64,000 nt of DNA from Prevotella sp. MA2016 (GCF_000619825.1 NZ_JHUW01000007.1:310001-374000), one strand, 5' to 3'. Positions 1 to 9,603 are shown, numbered from the stretch's first letter. The notes: generated from the sequence alone by a model not told the origin. Program-made: numbers and translations.

Positions 1-237
1 CTCTCTATGCGTGCAGCTAAAGAGTTAGGTATTATGGCTAAGGGCATTGCACCGGTACTGGTAGAAGAGTTCAATCCTTCTATCATCCCGTTCAAACCTG
101 CAGAGATATTCAGCAAGCCTGAACTTGACCTGAGTACTACCGATGAAGATGCCTCTAAGCCTATCTGGATAGAACTCAGAGACCACATGAAAAAGAAACA
201 GCAGACAGAGAAAGAGAAAGAAAAAAAGAAGCGATAG
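1..237 (+). CDS. C-terminal end of an unidentified protein (5' end outside window)
   Basis: The reading frame is open from the first base and ends at a TAG at 235-237, so only about 78 C-terminal residues are visible. An ATG at position 7 is available but need not be the true start. The fragment has a mixed hydrophobic part (around GIAPVLVEEF) and ends in a lysine/glutamate-rich tail of about 18 residues. I do not recognise the family. The gene converges on the lipoprotein gene at 244-930, and its stop codon lies inside the shared terminator hairpin. Confidence 0.6.
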   Translation, partial: LSMRAAKELGIMAKGIAPVLVEEFNPSIIPFKPAEIFSKPELDLSTTDEDASKPIWIELRDHMKKKQQTEKEKEKKKR

Positions 238-251
238 GAAGTCCTATCGCT
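230..251 (-). terminator. Intrinsic terminator shared by convergent genes
   Basis: AGCGATAGGA (230-239) and its exact reverse complement (242-251) form a perfect hairpin holding the stop codons of both convergent genes. Read on the minus strand it is followed by a T-rich run, so it mainly terminates the lipoprotein gene. On the plus strand the T run is poor. Confidence 0.7.
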
Positions 252-930
252 TACTTGTTTCAATCCTTAACTCCCTTGTTTGGGATACAATCTTTTTATT
301 ACCTTGAAAAATACCTATACTGAAAACAGCCTCACCGTCTTTCAACCTATTATCAGCCCGTATGAGCGCTGTATATCTTATGCCCTTGCCAGGAGCTATA
401 CTCTCAATCATTACGTTGTCAGAGACGCTTATATGCCTATTTCCGGTCACTTCAGCCACATCAGGACGAACACGATAGAGCGTTTGGTTGGTAGTATTGA
501 AGACTTCGAAAACTACACGAGCCTCTTCACCTCTACTCAGAACTCGATCGCGATTAGCATCTATAAGCATCAGGCGACGTAGCTCCAAACCATCCGGCCT
601 ATACGCATCATAACCTCTGTTATCAGGAACACCATACTCTGGATAGTGTTGCGCCTGTTCGCGTTCCATACGTCGCTGCCTATACTCCTCCATCTCTTTC
701 TGGTGTGCCTCATCAGCAGCATTACCAATGGCAGCTCCAACAGCTGCACCGCCAGCCATGCCAATCAGTGTGCCAACATCACTACCACGCGGTCCTCCTG
801 ATATACCACCAATAGCCGAACCGATGATAGAACCAAACCAAGCACCAGTTGTTGCACCGGTCTCGGTGTAGGTGCCGCAGCTGCTTAACAGCAGCAGGGC
901 ACCCAGTGTCAAAACAACCAACTTCTTCAT
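244..930 (-). CDS. Glycine-zipper lipoprotein
   Basis: A predicted lipoprotein of about 228 residues. The N-terminus MKKLVVLTLGALLLLSSCG is a lipoprotein signal peptide with the lipobox cysteine near residue 19. Residues about 25-75 are rich in Gly and Ala (GSIIGSAIGG, GMAGGAAVGAAIGNAADE), the pattern of glycine-zipper segments found in envelope proteins. A charged, Arg/Glu-rich stretch follows, then a domain of about 120 residues (LMLIDANRDRVLSRGEEARV onward) that looks beta-rich and may be extracytoplasmic. I chose the ATG at 930; a TTG five codons upstream is less likely. Function is unknown; an envelope structural role is inferred. Confidence 0.75.
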   Translation of the reverse strand: MKKLVVLTLGALLLLSSCGTYTETGATTGAWFGSIIGSAIGGISGGPRGSDVGTLIGMAGGAAVGAAIGNAADEAHQKEMEEYRQRRMEREQAQHYPEYGVPDNRGYDAYRPDGLELRRLMLIDANRDRVLSRGEEARVVFEVFNTTNQTLYRVRPDVAEVTGNRHISVSDNVMIESIAPGKGIRYTALIRADNRLKDGEAVFSIGIFQGNKKIVSQTRELRIETSKR

Positions 931-954
931 AACTCTAACTAACAATTAACGGTG

Positions 955-962
955 CAAAGATA
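955..962 (-). promoter_or_regulatory. Candidate -7 box for the lipoprotein gene
   Basis: Minus-strand TATCTTTG matches the Bacteroidota -7 consensus TAnnTTTG, 24 nt upstream of the chosen ATG. No convincing -33 TTTG is seen at 19-20 nt. Confidence 0.45.
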
Positions 963-974
963 CGCAGAGAAAAA

Positions 975-1011
975 CAAAAAAGAAAAGGAATTCCCCCACA
1001 CTGTGGTAGGG
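975..1011 (-). terminator. Likely terminator of the ribosomal operon after rplQ
   Basis: On the minus strand, CCC-TA-CCAC pairs with GTGG-GGG (993-1011), followed by a T-rich stretch at 975-990. A second small hairpin (stem TAGAAT/ATTCTA, 1033-1050) lies between it and the rplQ stop. This would end the rplC-to-rplQ transcript. Confidence 0.55.
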
Positions 1012-1054
1012 AAACCCCTAAACTTTATAGAGTAGAATGTAAAAATTCTATAGA

Positions 1055-1549
1055 TTACTCAGCCTTAGCCTCCTCAGCAGGTGCCTCAGTAGCAGGAGCC
1101 TCAGCTACAGGAGCCTCAGCAACCTCTGCCTTTGGTGCAGCCTTGCGTGAACGACGAGTTGACTTCTTCTTAGTCTCCTTTGCCATCTCTGGATCAAAGT
1201 CAACGAGCTCGATGAAGCAAACCTGAGCAGCATCACCCTGACGAGTACCGAGCTTGATGATACGAGTGTATCCACCGGGACGATCACCAACCTTCTCACT
1301 TACAGTAGAGAAAAGCTCCTTGATAGCTTCCTTGTTCTGCAGGTAGCTGAATACTACACGACGAGAGTTGGTAGAATCCTCCTTAGCCTTAGTGATCAGG
1401 GGCTCTACATACTTCTTCAGGGCCTTAGCCTTTGCTACGGTCGTAGTGATTCTTTTGTGCATGATCAGCGAGATAGCCATGTTAGCGAGCATGGCACTGC
1501 GGTGAGATGCAGTACGACCGAGATGATTAAATTTCTTATTGTGTCTCAT
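1055..1549 (-). CDS. rplQ: 50S ribosomal protein L17
   Basis: Last gene of the alpha-operon segment. Residues 1-120 are a standard L17 core starting [20 protein letters not shown]. From about residue 121 there is an extra tail of about 45 residues: first lysine/arginine-rich ([14 protein letters not shown]), then an Ala/Glu/Pro repeat. At 164 residues it is clearly longer than the E. coli protein of about 127. The tail is low-complexity and probably disordered. It follows rpoA by 34 nt. Confidence 0.97.
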   Translation of the reverse strand: MRHNKKFNHLGRTASHRSAMLANMAISLIMHKRITTTVAKAKALKKYVEPLITKAKEDSTNSRRVVFSYLQNKEAIKELFSTVSEKVGDRPGGYTRIIKLGTRQGDAAQVCFIELVDFDPEMAKETKKKSTRRSRKAAPKAEVAEAPVAEAPATEAPAEEAKAE

Positions 1550-1583
1550 TTTCTTAATGTTCTTTTATTGGGCATGAGAGCGA

Positions 1584-2576
1584 TTACTCTCTGTCCAGTT
1601 TGTATTTTGAAATATCAGTTCCAAACGACAGATTCAGACTCTCGAGCAAATCATCAAGCTCAGTGAGCGATTTCTTACCAAAGTTACGGAACTTCAGGAG
1701 GTCTGTCTTGTTGTACTGTACCAGATCACCAAGTGTCTCCACATCAGCAGCCTTGAGGCAGTTGAGGGCACGAACAGAGAGGTTCATGTCAACGAGACGA
1801 GTCTTGAGCAACTGGCGCATGTGCAGGATCTCCTCGTCAAACTCCTGGTTGCTCTCAGTCTCAGAACTCTCGAGAGAGATCTTCTCGTCAGAGAACAGCA
1901 TGAAGTGATAGATAAGGATTTTAGCAGCCTCTTTCAGCGCATCCTTTGGGTGAATGGAACCGTCCGTAGTAACCTCCAGTACCAGCTTATCATAGTCGGT
2001 CTTCTGTTCAACACGATATGGTTCAACTGAGTACTTTACGTTACGGATCGGAGTGTAAATAGAATCGATTGCAATTACATTCACGTCGGTGCAGAACTCG
2101 CGATTCTCATCGGCGGGTACATATCCGCGACCTTTGTTGATTGTAAGATCAATCTGCATCGATGCTTTGGAATCTAAATGACAAATCACCAAATCGGGAT
2201 TTAACACTTCAAATCCAGTCAGATACTTGCCAATGTCAGCGGCTTTGAATTCGGTAGAATTCTCGATCGTGATAGTGACTTTCTCGTTCTCGAATTCTTC
2301 TACTACTTGCTTGAATCGAACTTGCTTCAGATTCAAGATAATGTTGGTTACATCTTCCTTTACACCGGGAACTGATGAGAACTCATGCTCAACACCCGCA
2401 ATGCGGATTGTGTTGATAGCATAACCCTCAAGTGATGAAAGAAGAATGCGGCGCAGGGCGTTACCAATGGTTACACCGAAGCCAGGCTCCAAAGGACGAA
2501 ATTCGAACTTGCCGAACTTGTCGTTGGCCTCCAACATTACGACTTTATCGGGTTTTTGAAATGCTAATATCGCCAT
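1584..2576 (-). CDS. rpoA: DNA-directed RNA polymerase subunit alpha
   Basis: Alpha subunit of RNA polymerase, 330 residues. The N-terminal dimerisation and assembly domain spans about residues 1-230 (for example [20 protein letters not shown]). The C-terminal DNA- and factor-binding domain follows a linker and includes [20 protein letters not shown] and [13 protein letters not shown]. It sits between rpsD and rplQ, the usual alpha-operon position, 14 nt after rpsD. Confidence 0.98.
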   Translation of the reverse strand: MAILAFQKPDKVVMLEANDKFGKFEFRPLEPGFGVTIGNALRRILLSSLEGYAINTIRIAGVEHEFSSVPGVKEDVTNIILNLKQVRFKQVVEEFENEKVTITIENSTEFKAADIGKYLTGFEVLNPDLVICHLDSKASMQIDLTINKGRGYVPADENREFCTDVNVIAIDSIYTPIRNVKYSVEPYRVEQKTDYDKLVLEVTTDGSIHPKDALKEAAKILIYHFMLFSDEKISLESSETESNQEFDEEILHMRQLLKTRLVDMNLSVRALNCLKAADVETLGDLVQYNKTDLLKFRNFGKKSLTELDDLLESLNLSFGTDISKYKLDRE

Positions 2577-2590
2577 TAATTTAAATGATT

Positions 2591-3199
2591 TTAGTTCTTA
2601 GAGTACAACTCAACGATTAACTGCTCCTTAATATTCTCAGGGATGTCTGCGCGCTCAGGCTTGTGCAGGAACTTACCGCCCTTCACATTCTCATCCCACT
2701 CAATCCAAGGATACTTGCTGTGATTAAAACCTGCGAGAGCAGCCTCAATAACCTCAAGTGACTTAGACTTTTCACGAACAGCAACTACCTGACCAGGCTT
2801 AACAGCGTAAGAAGGGATGTTAACTACCTGACCATCAACAGTGATGTGCTTGTGACCAACGAGCTGACGAGCTGCAGCGCGGGTAGGAGCAATACCGAGG
2901 CGGAATACCACGTTGTCGAGACGACTCTCAAGGTTCTGCAAGAGAACCTCACCGGTGATACCCTCAGCCTTAGCTGCCTTCTCAAACATATTACGGAACT
3001 GACGCTCGAGTACGCCGTAGGTGTACTTGGCTTTCTGCTTCTCTGCCAGCATGACGGCATACTCAGACATCTTGCGACGACGATTGTTGCCATGCTGTCC
3101 AGGAGGGAAGTTTCTCCTAGACAAAACTTTGTCTGCGCCGAAGATTGGCTCACCAAAACGACGCGCAATTTTTGATTTCGGACCTAAATATCTTGCCAT
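2591..3199 (-). CDS. rpsD: 30S ribosomal protein S4
   Basis: Primary 16S rRNA binder, 202 residues. The N-terminal region starts [17 protein letters not shown] and lacks the zinc-ligand cysteines found in some S4 forms. An S4 RNA-binding domain lies at about residues 90-155 ([20 protein letters not shown]). In other bacteria S4 can repress the alpha operon; no such target was identified here. Encoded between rpsK and rpoA. Confidence 0.97.
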   Translation of the reverse strand: MARYLGPKSKIARRFGEPIFGADKVLSRRNFPPGQHGNNRRRKMSEYAVMLAEKQKAKYTYGVLERQFRNMFEKAAKAEGITGEVLLQNLESRLDNVVFRLGIAPTRAAARQLVGHKHITVDGQVVNIPSYAVKPGQVVAVREKSKSLEVIEAALAGFNHSKYPWIEWDENVKGGKFLHKPERADIPENIKEQLIVELYSKN

Positions 3200-3260
3200 A
3201 ATAATAAAATAATTTTCTAATAAATAAAACGGGATCTTCTAAACCACGAAGCATCCAAGA

Positions 3261-3650
3261 TTAAACGCGACGGCGCTTTGGAGGACGACATCCGTTGTGT
3301 GGCAGTGGAGTAACATCGATAATCTCCATAACCTCGATACCAGCACCGTGGATAGCACGGATAGCTGACTCACGACCGTTACCAGGACCCTTAACGTATG
3401 CCTTAACCTTGCGAAGACCCAGGTCATAGGCAACCTTAGCGCAATCCTCAGCAGCCATCTGGGCAGCATAAGGAGTATTCTTCTTTGAGCCGCGGAAGCC
3501 CATCTTACCAGCTGATGACCAAGAGATAATCTGACCCTCGTCGTTAGCCAGTGATACAATAATATTATTAAAAGAACTGTGTACGTGGAGCTGGCCAATA
3601 GCATTTACTCTCACGTTTCTCTTCTTTGAAGTGACTGTTTTCTTTGCCAT
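3261..3650 (-). CDS. rpsK: 30S ribosomal protein S11
   Basis: Platform protein of the small subunit, 129 residues from the ATG at 3650 ([15 protein letters not shown]). A TTG three codons further upstream is possible but not expected. The conserved segments [16 protein letters not shown] and [13 protein letters not shown] are visible, and the C-terminus ends in the usual basic PPKRRRV. It lies 32 nt after rpsM. Confidence 0.97.
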   Translation of the reverse strand: MAKKTVTSKKRNVRVNAIGQLHVHSSFNNIIVSLANDEGQIISWSSAGKMGFRGSKKNTPYAAQMAAEDCAKVAYDLGLRKVKAYVKGPGNGRESAIRAIHGAGIEVMEIIDVTPLPHNGCRPPKRRRV

Positions 3651-3682
3651 AATTCTCAAATCTTTAATTGTTCAACTTAGAA

Positions 3683-4063
3683 TTACTTCGTAGCCTTCTT
3701 CTTGTTAGCAACAGTCTTCTTCTTACCCTTACGAGTACGAGCATTATTCTTTGTGCTCTGACCGCGAACGGGAAGACCATTACGATGACGTACACCACGA
3801 TAGCAACCAATATCCATCAGTCGCTTGATATTCAACTGGATCTCAGAACGGAGATCACCTTCTACTTTGAATTCAGCGCCGATAATTTCACGGATTTTGG
3901 CTGCCTGGTCGTCGTTCCACTCGCTAACCTTCAGGTCGCGGCTGACACCTGCCTTATCCAATATCTTTGCTGAACTACTTCGACCTATACCATAGATATA
4001 AGTCAATGCGATTTCGCCACGCTTATTCTGGGGCAAATCTACTCCAACAATTCTTATTGCCAT
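3683..4063 (-). CDS. rpsM: 30S ribosomal protein S13
   Basis: Head protein of the 30S subunit that contacts P-site tRNA and the 50S subunit, 126 residues. It starts [20 protein letters not shown], has the helix-two-turn-helix region around [18 protein letters not shown], and ends in a long lysine-rich tail ([15 protein letters not shown]). It lies 112 nt after rpmJ, the largest gap in this part of the operon, and that gap holds a candidate internal promoter. Confidence 0.97.
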   Translation of the reverse strand: MAIRIVGVDLPQNKRGEIALTYIYGIGRSSSAKILDKAGVSRDLKVSEWNDDQAAKIREIIGAEFKVEGDLRSEIQLNIKRLMDIGCYRGVRHRNGLPVRGQSTKNNARTRKGKKKTVANKKKATK

Positions 4064-4124
4064 TGTTAATTAAAAAGATAAAAATAAATTACTTTAAAAA
4101 ATACATTTCTTGCTAAAAAGCATG

Positions 4125-4132
4125 CAAAGTTA
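4125..4132 (-). promoter_or_regulatory. Candidate internal promoter before rpsM
   Basis: Minus-strand TAACTTTG (TAnnTTTG type) lies in the 112-nt rpmJ-rpsM gap, about 60 nt upstream of rpsM. No good -33 TTTG is visible at the expected distance. It could give extra transcription of rpsM-rpsK-rpsD-rpoA-rplQ. Confidence 0.4.
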
Positions 4133-4175
4133 CGAAGAATTTTTCAATTCTCCGCCATTTTATGCTTATTTAACA

Positions 4176-4292
4176 TTAACCCTGACGCATTTTGTACTTA
4201 GGGTTCTTCTTGTTGATAACGAACAGGCGGCCCTTACGACGTACGATTTTGCAGTCTGGGGTACGCTTTTTCAATGATGCTCTTGTCTTCAT
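4176..4292 (-). CDS. rpmJ: 50S ribosomal protein L36 (zinc-free form)
   Basis: A 38-residue protein read directly on the minus strand, starting [20 protein letters not shown] and ending NPKYKMRQG. The classical L36 zinc ribbon has three Cys and one His; here only one Cys (residue 14) remains, so this is a C-minus form that should not bind zinc. It sits between infA and rpsM, its usual place. Confidence 0.95.
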   Translation of the reverse strand: MKTRASLKKRTPDCKIVRRKGRLFVINKKNPKYKMRQG

Positions 4293-4308
4293 ATTAAATT
4301 CGTATTGT

Positions 4309-4527
4309 TTATTTGTATCTGAATACAATTCGTCCCTTAGTAAGGTCGTAGGGGCTCATTTCCACCTTAACCTTATCACCGGGCAGGATCTTAATATAGT
4401 GCATTCTCATCTTACCAGAGATATGCGCAATAATTTGGACCCCATTTTCTAGTTCTACACGAAACATCGCGTTAGATAGCGATTCTACAATTGTTCCGTC
4501 CTGCTCAATAGCGGATTGCTTTGCCAT
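4309..4527 (-). CDS. infA: Translation initiation factor IF-1
   Basis: A 72-residue S1/OB-fold protein starting [20 protein letters not shown], with the conserved segment [20 protein letters not shown] and ending KGRIVFRYK. It binds the 30S A site during initiation. It starts 9 nt after map and is followed by rpmJ after 16 nt, so these genes are almost certainly cotranscribed. Confidence 0.98.
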   Translation of the reverse strand: MAKQSAIEQDGTIVESLSNAMFRVELENGVQIIAHISGKMRMHYIKILPGDKVKVEMSPYDLTKGRIVFRYK

Positions 4528-4536
4528 ACAAGTTGT

Positions 4537-5337
4537 TTAATAAATTTTACCTTCCAATAATTCTACTTCATCAAACGAAGATAGGATCTCAGCCTGACCC
4601 TTTCTAATCGCGATAGTGTGCTCGAAATGAGCAGCTGGCTTACCGTCACGAGTGCGGATAGTCCAGCGATCAGCGTCCATCCAGATGTCGCGCTTACCCA
4701 TAGTTACCATAGGCTCGATCGCAATACACATACCAGCTTTCAGCATGATACCATTGCCGCGTCTTCCGTAGTTTGGCACCTGTGGATCTTCGTGCATGTC
4801 ACGACCAATACCATGGCCGGTCAATTCACGTACGATACCATACTTCTGTGCCTCACAATGCTCCTGCACTGCACTGCTGATATCACCAAGATGACGTCCA
4901 GCTACGGCATTCTCGATGCCCTTGTAGAGCGACTCTTTGGTTGTCTTCAGCAATTGCTTGACTTCACTTGAAACCTCGCCCACACAAAATGTGTAACAAG
5001 AATCGCCGTTGAAGCCGTTCAGCAATGTGCCGCAATCAATGGAGATGATATCACCCTCCTTGAGAACAGTCTCAGCGTTGGGCACTCCATGAACCACTAC
5101 ATCATTTACCGATGTGCAGATGCTGGCAGGAAACGGCCCTCCATATGGATTGGGGAAACCCTTGAATGTTGGAATAGCACCATTATCTCTAATGAACTCG
5201 TCCGCTATCTTATCCAACTGGAGGGTCGTTATACCAGGCTTAATATGTTTAGCCAATTCACCAAGCGTTCGACCAACAAGTTGGTTGGCCTGGCGCATCA
5301 GCTCTATCTCATCTTCTGTCTTCAGGAATATCTTCAT
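4537..5337 (-). CDS. map: Type I methionine aminopeptidase
   Basis: Removes the initiator methionine from nascent proteins. 266 residues with a pita-bread fold. Metal-ligand motifs are visible in order: the two Asp in ISIDCGTLLNGFNGDSC, the His in LTGHGIGRDMHEDP, the Glu in IAIEPMVTMG and the Glu in HFEHTIAI. There is no N-terminal zinc-finger extension. It starts 6 nt after secY and precedes infA, the common secY-map-infA arrangement. Confidence 0.97.
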   Translation of the reverse strand: MKIFLKTEDEIELMRQANQLVGRTLGELAKHIKPGITTLQLDKIADEFIRDNGAIPTFKGFPNPYGGPFPASICTSVNDVVVHGVPNAETVLKEGDIISIDCGTLLNGFNGDSCYTFCVGEVSSEVKQLLKTTKESLYKGIENAVAGRHLGDISSAVQEHCEAQKYGIVRELTGHGIGRDMHEDPQVPNYGRRGNGIMLKAGMCIAIEPMVTMGKRDIWMDADRWTIRTRDGKPAAHFEHTIAIRKGQAEILSSFDEVELLEGKIY

Positions 5338-5343
5338 AGAAGA

Positions 5344-6684
5344 TTAATAAGCAGCCATTCCACGTCCATGAATGCGACCAGAACTGAGCAGACCGTCATA
5401 GTGACGCATCAGCAGATGACTCTCAATCTGTGCAAGTGTATCGAGCACAACACCGACAAGAATCAGCAGTGATGTTCCGCCGAAGAACTGAGAGAACGCA
5501 TCCTGAACATTCAGCAAGCTAGCCAATGCAGGCATAATTGCGATGAAAGCGATGAACAATGAACCAGGCAGAGTAATGCGACTCATTACTGTATCGATAT
5601 ACTCAGCTGTCTCCTTACCGGGCTTAACGCCAGGAATGAAACCATTGTTACGCTTCATATCCTCTGCCATCTGAGTAGGATTCAGAGTAATGGCAGTATA
5701 GAAGTATGTGAAAGCGATAATCAGTATAGCGAAAATGATGTTGTAGGTCCAGCTGTGATGATCGAGCATCGTGCGAACGAACCAACTTGCATTCTCTGGT
5801 GCTGAATACTGAACGATAGTCAGCGGAATGAACATCAGAGCCTGAGCAAAGATGATTGGCATCACGTTGGCTGCGAACAGCTTCAGTGGTATGTACTGAC
5901 GTGCTCCACCTACCTGCTTGTTACCTACGAGGCGTTTTGCGTACTGAACGGGCACTTTGCGAACACCCTGTACCAGAACTATAGATGCGCAAACAACTGC
6001 ATAGAGAATGATGATCTCAACCAAGAACATAACCAGTCCACCACCGGTGATGGCAGTGAAACGTGAGCTCACCTCCTGGATGAAAGCCTGAGGCAAGCGA
6101 GCGATAATACCGATCATGATAATGAGTGAAATACCATTACCTATACCTTTATCCGTAATGCGCTCACCAAGCCACAGAATGAACATACTTCCTGCAGCCA
6201 GAATGATTACAGCAGGAATCATGAAGTATGACCATGAGATGCCTGTTGCCAGAGCAGCTCCAGAAGTCATCTTCAGATTCATCAGGTAACCCGGAGCCTG
6301 GAAACCCAGGATAGCTACAGTGAGCCAACGGGTGTACATGCTGATCTTCTTGCGGCCGCTCTCACCCTCACGCTGCATTTTCTGAACGTAGGGCACAGCG
6401 ACTGCAAGAAGCTGCATTACGATAGAAGCAGAGATGTAAGGCATGATTCCAAGCGCAAAGATAGATGCGTTGGAGAATGCACCACCAGAGAACATGTCGA
6501 GCAGCGACATCAAACCACCAGCAGTCTGTGACTGAAGTTGACTTAACATGGCTGGGTTGATACCAGGAAGTACAACGAACGAGCCGAAACGATAAATCGC
6601 TACAAAGAGGAGAGTAATGAGAATGCGCTGACGCAGATCCTCAATCTTCCAGATGTTCTTTAGTGTCTCTATAAACTTCTTCAT
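5344..6684 (-). CDS. secY: Protein translocase subunit SecY
   Basis: Pore-forming subunit of the Sec translocon, 446 residues with about ten hydrophobic membrane segments. Recognisable pieces include RFGSFVVLPGINP near residue 31, the cytoplasmic QREGESGRKKISMYTRW loop, and GVRKVPVQYAKRLVGN in the loop that contacts SecA and ribosomes. It lies 8 nt after rplO and 6 nt before map. Confidence 0.98.
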   Translation of the reverse strand: MKKFIETLKNIWKIEDLRQRILITLLFVAIYRFGSFVVLPGINPAMLSQLQSQTAGGLMSLLDMFSGGAFSNASIFALGIMPYISASIVMQLLAVAVPYVQKMQREGESGRKKISMYTRWLTVAILGFQAPGYLMNLKMTSGAALATGISWSYFMIPAVIILAAGSMFILWLGERITDKGIGNGISLIIMIGIIARLPQAFIQEVSSRFTAITGGGLVMFLVEIIILYAVVCASIVLVQGVRKVPVQYAKRLVGNKQVGGARQYIPLKLFAANVMPIIFAQALMFIPLTIVQYSAPENASWFVRTMLDHHSWTYNIIFAILIIAFTYFYTAITLNPTQMAEDMKRNNGFIPGVKPGKETAEYIDTVMSRITLPGSLFIAFIAIMPALASLLNVQDAFSQFFGGTSLLILVGVVLDTLAQIESHLLMRHYDGLLSSGRIHGRGMAAY

Positions 6685-6692
6685 TTTGAATA

Positions 6693-7139
6693 TCAGATTT
6701 TTGTTGCGTTACCACCTACTGCCTTGATAGCCTCTTCGGCAGTTTTTGAGAAAGCGTTAGCCTCTACGTCAACCTTGGCCTTGAGTTCACCGTTTCCGAG
6801 AACCTTGATGAGCTCCTTACCATTGGTGAGACCAGCAGCGATCAACTCCTCAACACCGATCTTAGTGAGGTTCTTCTCCTCAGCAAGCTTCTGAAGTGTA
6901 GAGAGGTTAACTGCAAAGTACTCCTTGTGGTTGATGTTCTTGAAACCAGACTTCGGAACGCGACGCTGGAGAGGCATCTGACCACCTTCGAATCCAATCT
7001 TTCTCTTATAACCAGAACGAGCCTTGGCACCCTTGTGTCCACGAGTAGAAGTACCACCCAGACCTGAACCAGGTCCGCGACCGATACGACGACTAGAGTG
7101 GGTAGAACCCTCAGCCGGCTTTAAATTATTCAGTTTCAT
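6693..7139 (-). CDS. rplO: 50S ribosomal protein L15
   Basis: 148 residues. The glycine/arginine-rich N-terminal arm (RRIGRGPGSGLGGTSTRGHK) penetrates 23S rRNA, and a globular C-terminal part follows (ALTNGK-like LTNGKELIKVLGNGEL). It is encoded between rpmD (26 nt upstream) and secY. Confidence 0.97.
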   Translation of the reverse strand: MKLNNLKPAEGSTHSSRRIGRGPGSGLGGTSTRGHKGAKARSGYKRKIGFEGGQMPLQRRVPKSGFKNINHKEYFAVNLSTLQKLAEEKNLTKIGVEELIAAGLTNGKELIKVLGNGELKAKVDVEANAFSKTAEEAIKAVGGNATKI

Positions 7140-7165
7140 AATCGAATCTACTTTTAAAATGTTAA

Positions 7166-7342
7166 TTACTCAACGACAGTTACCAGGTGGTGTACCTTAC
7201 GGATCATGCCACGGATTGAAGGAGTATCCTCTACCTCAACAACCTGAGAGATCTTACGCAGTCCGAGAGCCTCGAGAGTGCGCTTCTGATCTACTGGATA
7301 ACCGATCTTACTCTTAATCTGCTTTACCTTAATTGTTGCCAT
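7166..7342 (-). CDS. rpmD: 50S ribosomal protein L30
   Basis: A 58-residue protein read on the minus strand from the ATG at 7342 to a TAA at 7166-7168. It starts [20 protein letters not shown] and has the conserved [11 protein letters not shown] end. Size and position between rpsE and rplO are canonical. The gap to rpsE is 12 nt. Confidence 0.96.
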   Translation of the reverse strand: MATIKVKQIKSKIGYPVDQKRTLEALGLRKISQVVEVEDTPSIRGMIRKVHHLVTVVE

Positions 7343-7354
7343 AGTTATTTCTCC

Positions 7355-7867
7355 TTATCCTCTAAATACTTTATCCATACTGATTCCACGAGTACCTGCT
7401 ACAGTATAAGCATCACGCATCTGAGTGAGAGCTACGATAGTAGCCTTAACCAGGTTGTGAGGGTTTGATGAGCCCTTAGACTTAGCGAGCACATCCTTAA
7501 TACCTACACTCTCCAGTACGGCACGCATAGCACCACCAGCAACGAGACCTGTACCGGCTGCAGCTGGCTTCAGGAAAACCTGAGCACCGCCGAAGCGGGC
7601 CTCCATCTCATGAGGGATGGTACCCTTGAGTACGGGAACTTTAACAAGATTCTTCTTAGCTGCCTCAACACCCTTGGCGATAGCTGCCTGAACCTCGCCA
7701 GCCTTACCAAGACCCCAGCCAATGATACCGTTGCCGTCACCGACAACAACAATAGCTGCGAATGTAAAGGTGCGACCTCCCTTTGTTACCTTTGTAACAC
7801 GGTTGATGGCAACCAGTCTTTCTTTCAACTCAATGTCACTACTTATCTTAACTTTGTTCATTGCCAT
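7355..7867 (-). CDS. rpsE: 30S ribosomal protein S5
   Basis: Decoding-fidelity protein, 170 residues. The N-terminal double-stranded-RNA-binding domain includes [20 protein letters not shown]. The C-terminal domain includes [20 protein letters not shown] and [14 protein letters not shown]. The start used is the first of two close methionines (MAMNKVKI). It lies 6 nt after rplR. Confidence 0.97.
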   Translation of the reverse strand: MAMNKVKISSDIELKERLVAINRVTKVTKGGRTFTFAAIVVVGDGNGIIGWGLGKAGEVQAAIAKGVEAAKKNLVKVPVLKGTIPHEMEARFGGAQVFLKPAAAGTGLVAGGAMRAVLESVGIKDVLAKSKGSSNPHNLVKATIVALTQMRDAYTVAGTRGISMDKVFRG

Positions 7868-7873
7868 AATCGT

Positions 7874-8218
7874 TTAGAATTTAAGTCCACCTTTACGAGC
7901 TGCGTCTGCAAGCGACTTTACACGGCCATGATACAGGTAACCGTTACGGTCGAAGACAACAGCGCTAACGCCGGCCTCCAGAGCCTTCTGGGCTACGAGC
8001 TCACCAACCTTCTCAGCCTGCTGAATCTTTGGCATAGCCTCGAGACCCAGAGATGATGCAGAAGCAAGTGTTTTACCTTCCAAGTCATTGATCACCTGAG
8101 CATAGATCTGCTTGTTGCTGCGGAAAACGCTCAGACGAGGACGCTCGGCTGTGCCGAAAACGTTCTTACGAATTCTATATTTGATCTTAATTCGTCTTTC
8201 TACTTTCTTTGTTGTCAT
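7874..8218 (-). CDS. rplR: 50S ribosomal protein L18
   Basis: 5S rRNA-binding protein, 114 residues from the ATG at 8218 ([20 protein letters not shown]). A TTG three codons upstream is an unlikely alternative. The conserved [19 protein letters not shown] and the C-terminal [20 protein letters not shown] are visible. Encoded between rplF and rpsE. Confidence 0.97.
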   Translation of the reverse strand: MTTKKVERRIKIKYRIRKNVFGTAERPRLSVFRSNKQIYAQVINDLEGKTLASASSLGLEAMPKIQQAEKVGELVAQKALEAGVSAVVFDRNGYLYHGRVKSLADAARKGGLKF

Positions 8219-8237
8219 AATCTTCAATCAATTAAAG

Positions 8238-8807
8238 TTACTTAGCTGATGCTGACTTACCCGACTTACGACGGATAACCTCACCCTTGAACAAAATACC
8301 CTTTCCTTTGTAAGGCTCAGGCATACGGAAAGAACGAATCTTAGCGCAAATCAGACCGAGCAGCGCCTTGTCGCATGACTCGAGGATAATCTGAGGATTC
8401 TGGTTACGCTCAGACTTAGTCTCAACCTTAACCTCCTTAGGAAGCTGGATGAAGATGGGGTGAGTATAACCGAGAGCGAACTCGATGATGTTACCCTGGT
8501 TAGAAACACGGTAACCTACACCTACGAGCTCCATCTCCTTCTTATAGCCTTCGCTAACGCCAACAACCATGTTGTTAACGAGCGCACGATAAAGACCATG
8601 GAAAGCCTGCTTCTGCTTGATGTTTACAGGGCTATTCTCATCAATCTCAAATTTAATCTGACCATCCTCGATAGTCATCTTGATAGAGGGGTCAACCTTC
8701 TGTGTCAGCTCTCCCTTAGGACCCTTTACGGTAACAACACCGTCCTTGTCCTGAGCAACAGTAACGCCGGCAGGGATACTAATTGGCAATTTTCCTATTC
8801 TTGACAT
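8238..8807 (-). CDS. rplF: 50S ribosomal protein L6
   Basis: 189 residues with two tandem RNA-binding folds. It starts MSRIGKLPISIPAGVTV; the second repeat includes LVGVGYRVSNQGNIIEFALG and the C-terminal motif PEPYKGKGILF. L6 sits near the factor-binding centre and contacts elongation factors. It lies 14 nt after rpsH. Confidence 0.97.
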   Translation of the reverse strand: MSRIGKLPISIPAGVTVAQDKDGVVTVKGPKGELTQKVDPSIKMTIEDGQIKFEIDENSPVNIKQKQAFHGLYRALVNNMVVGVSEGYKKEMELVGVGYRVSNQGNIIEFALGYTHPIFIQLPKEVKVETKSERNQNPQIILESCDKALLGLICAKIRSFRMPEPYKGKGILFKGEVIRRKSGKSASAK

Positions 8808-8821
8808 ATTCTATCCTCCAA

Positions 8822-9217
8822 TTAATATACATAGCAAAGAACCTCACCACCGATCTTCAGGGCTGCGGCCTCTTTGTCTGTCATTACACCTTTAGACGTG
8901 GAAAGGATTGCGATTCCAAGTCCGTTAATTACTCTCGGCATGTCTTTGTAGCCAGTGTACTGGCGAAGACCTGGTGTTGATACTCGCTTCAAGCACTTGA
9001 TAGCGTTCTCACGAGTTGCAGGGTCATACTTCAAGGCAACCTTGATTGTACCCTGAGGACCATCCTCGATGAACTTGTAGTTCAGGATATAGCCCTTCTC
9101 GAAGAGGATCTTAGTGATTTCCTTCTTCAAGTTTGACGCAGGAACCTCAACGACACGGTGATGTGCCATGATGGCGTTTCTGAGTCTTGTCAGATAATCT
9201 GCTATTGGATCTGTCAT
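8822..9217 (-). CDS. rpsH: 30S ribosomal protein S8
   Basis: 16S rRNA central-domain binder, 131 residues, starting MTDPIADYLTRLRNAIMAHH. The C-terminal STSKGVMTDKEAA segment binds RNA. The 78-nt gap to rpsN holds a small hairpin (TCGGG/CCCGA, 9238-9252) not shown to be functional. In E. coli S8 represses the spc operon; no equivalent site was identified. Confidence 0.97.
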   Translation of the reverse strand: MTDPIADYLTRLRNAIMAHHRVVEVPASNLKKEITKILFEKGYILNYKFIEDGPQGTIKVALKYDPATRENAIKCLKRVSTPGLRQYTGYKDMPRVINGLGIAILSTSKGVMTDKEAAALKIGGEVLCYVY

Positions 9218-9295
9218 AAAATAAAGTTTTTAATTAATCGGGACTACCCCGACAATATTAAATTAATAAATCTCTTTTTGCTTCAATCAGTTGAA

Positions 9296-9598
9296 TTACC
9301 AGCTGGCCTTCTTTACTCCAGGGATCAGTCCGTTTGATGCCATCTCACGGAATTGGATACGAGAAAGACCGAACTGACGCATATATCCCTTTGGACGACC
9401 TGTAATCTTGCAACGGTTGTGCAGACGGATAGGATTAGCGTTCTTAGGAATGCTCTGCAGCTTGCGAGCAGCCTCGTAAGCCTCGGCGGGGTCCTCTGTT
9501 GTAGCGATCACCTTCTTCAGGTTAGCACGCTTCTCGGCGTAACGAGCCACGAGCTTAGCGCGCTTTACCTCGCGGGCTTTCATTGATTCTTTTGCCAT
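9296..9598 (-). CDS. rpsN: 30S ribosomal protein S14 (long, zinc-free form)
   Basis: 100 residues, the long form. It starts [17 protein letters not shown] and carries the conserved C-terminal block [20 protein letters not shown]. Only one Cys is present in that block, so the zinc ribbon of the short paralogue is absent. Encoded 5 nt after rplE. Confidence 0.97.
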   Translation of the reverse strand: MAKESMKAREVKRAKLVARYAEKRANLKKVIATTEDPAEAYEAARKLQSIPKNANPIRLHNRCKITGRPKGYMRQFGLSRIQFREMASNGLIPGVKKASW

Positions 9599-9603
9599 AT
9601 CTC

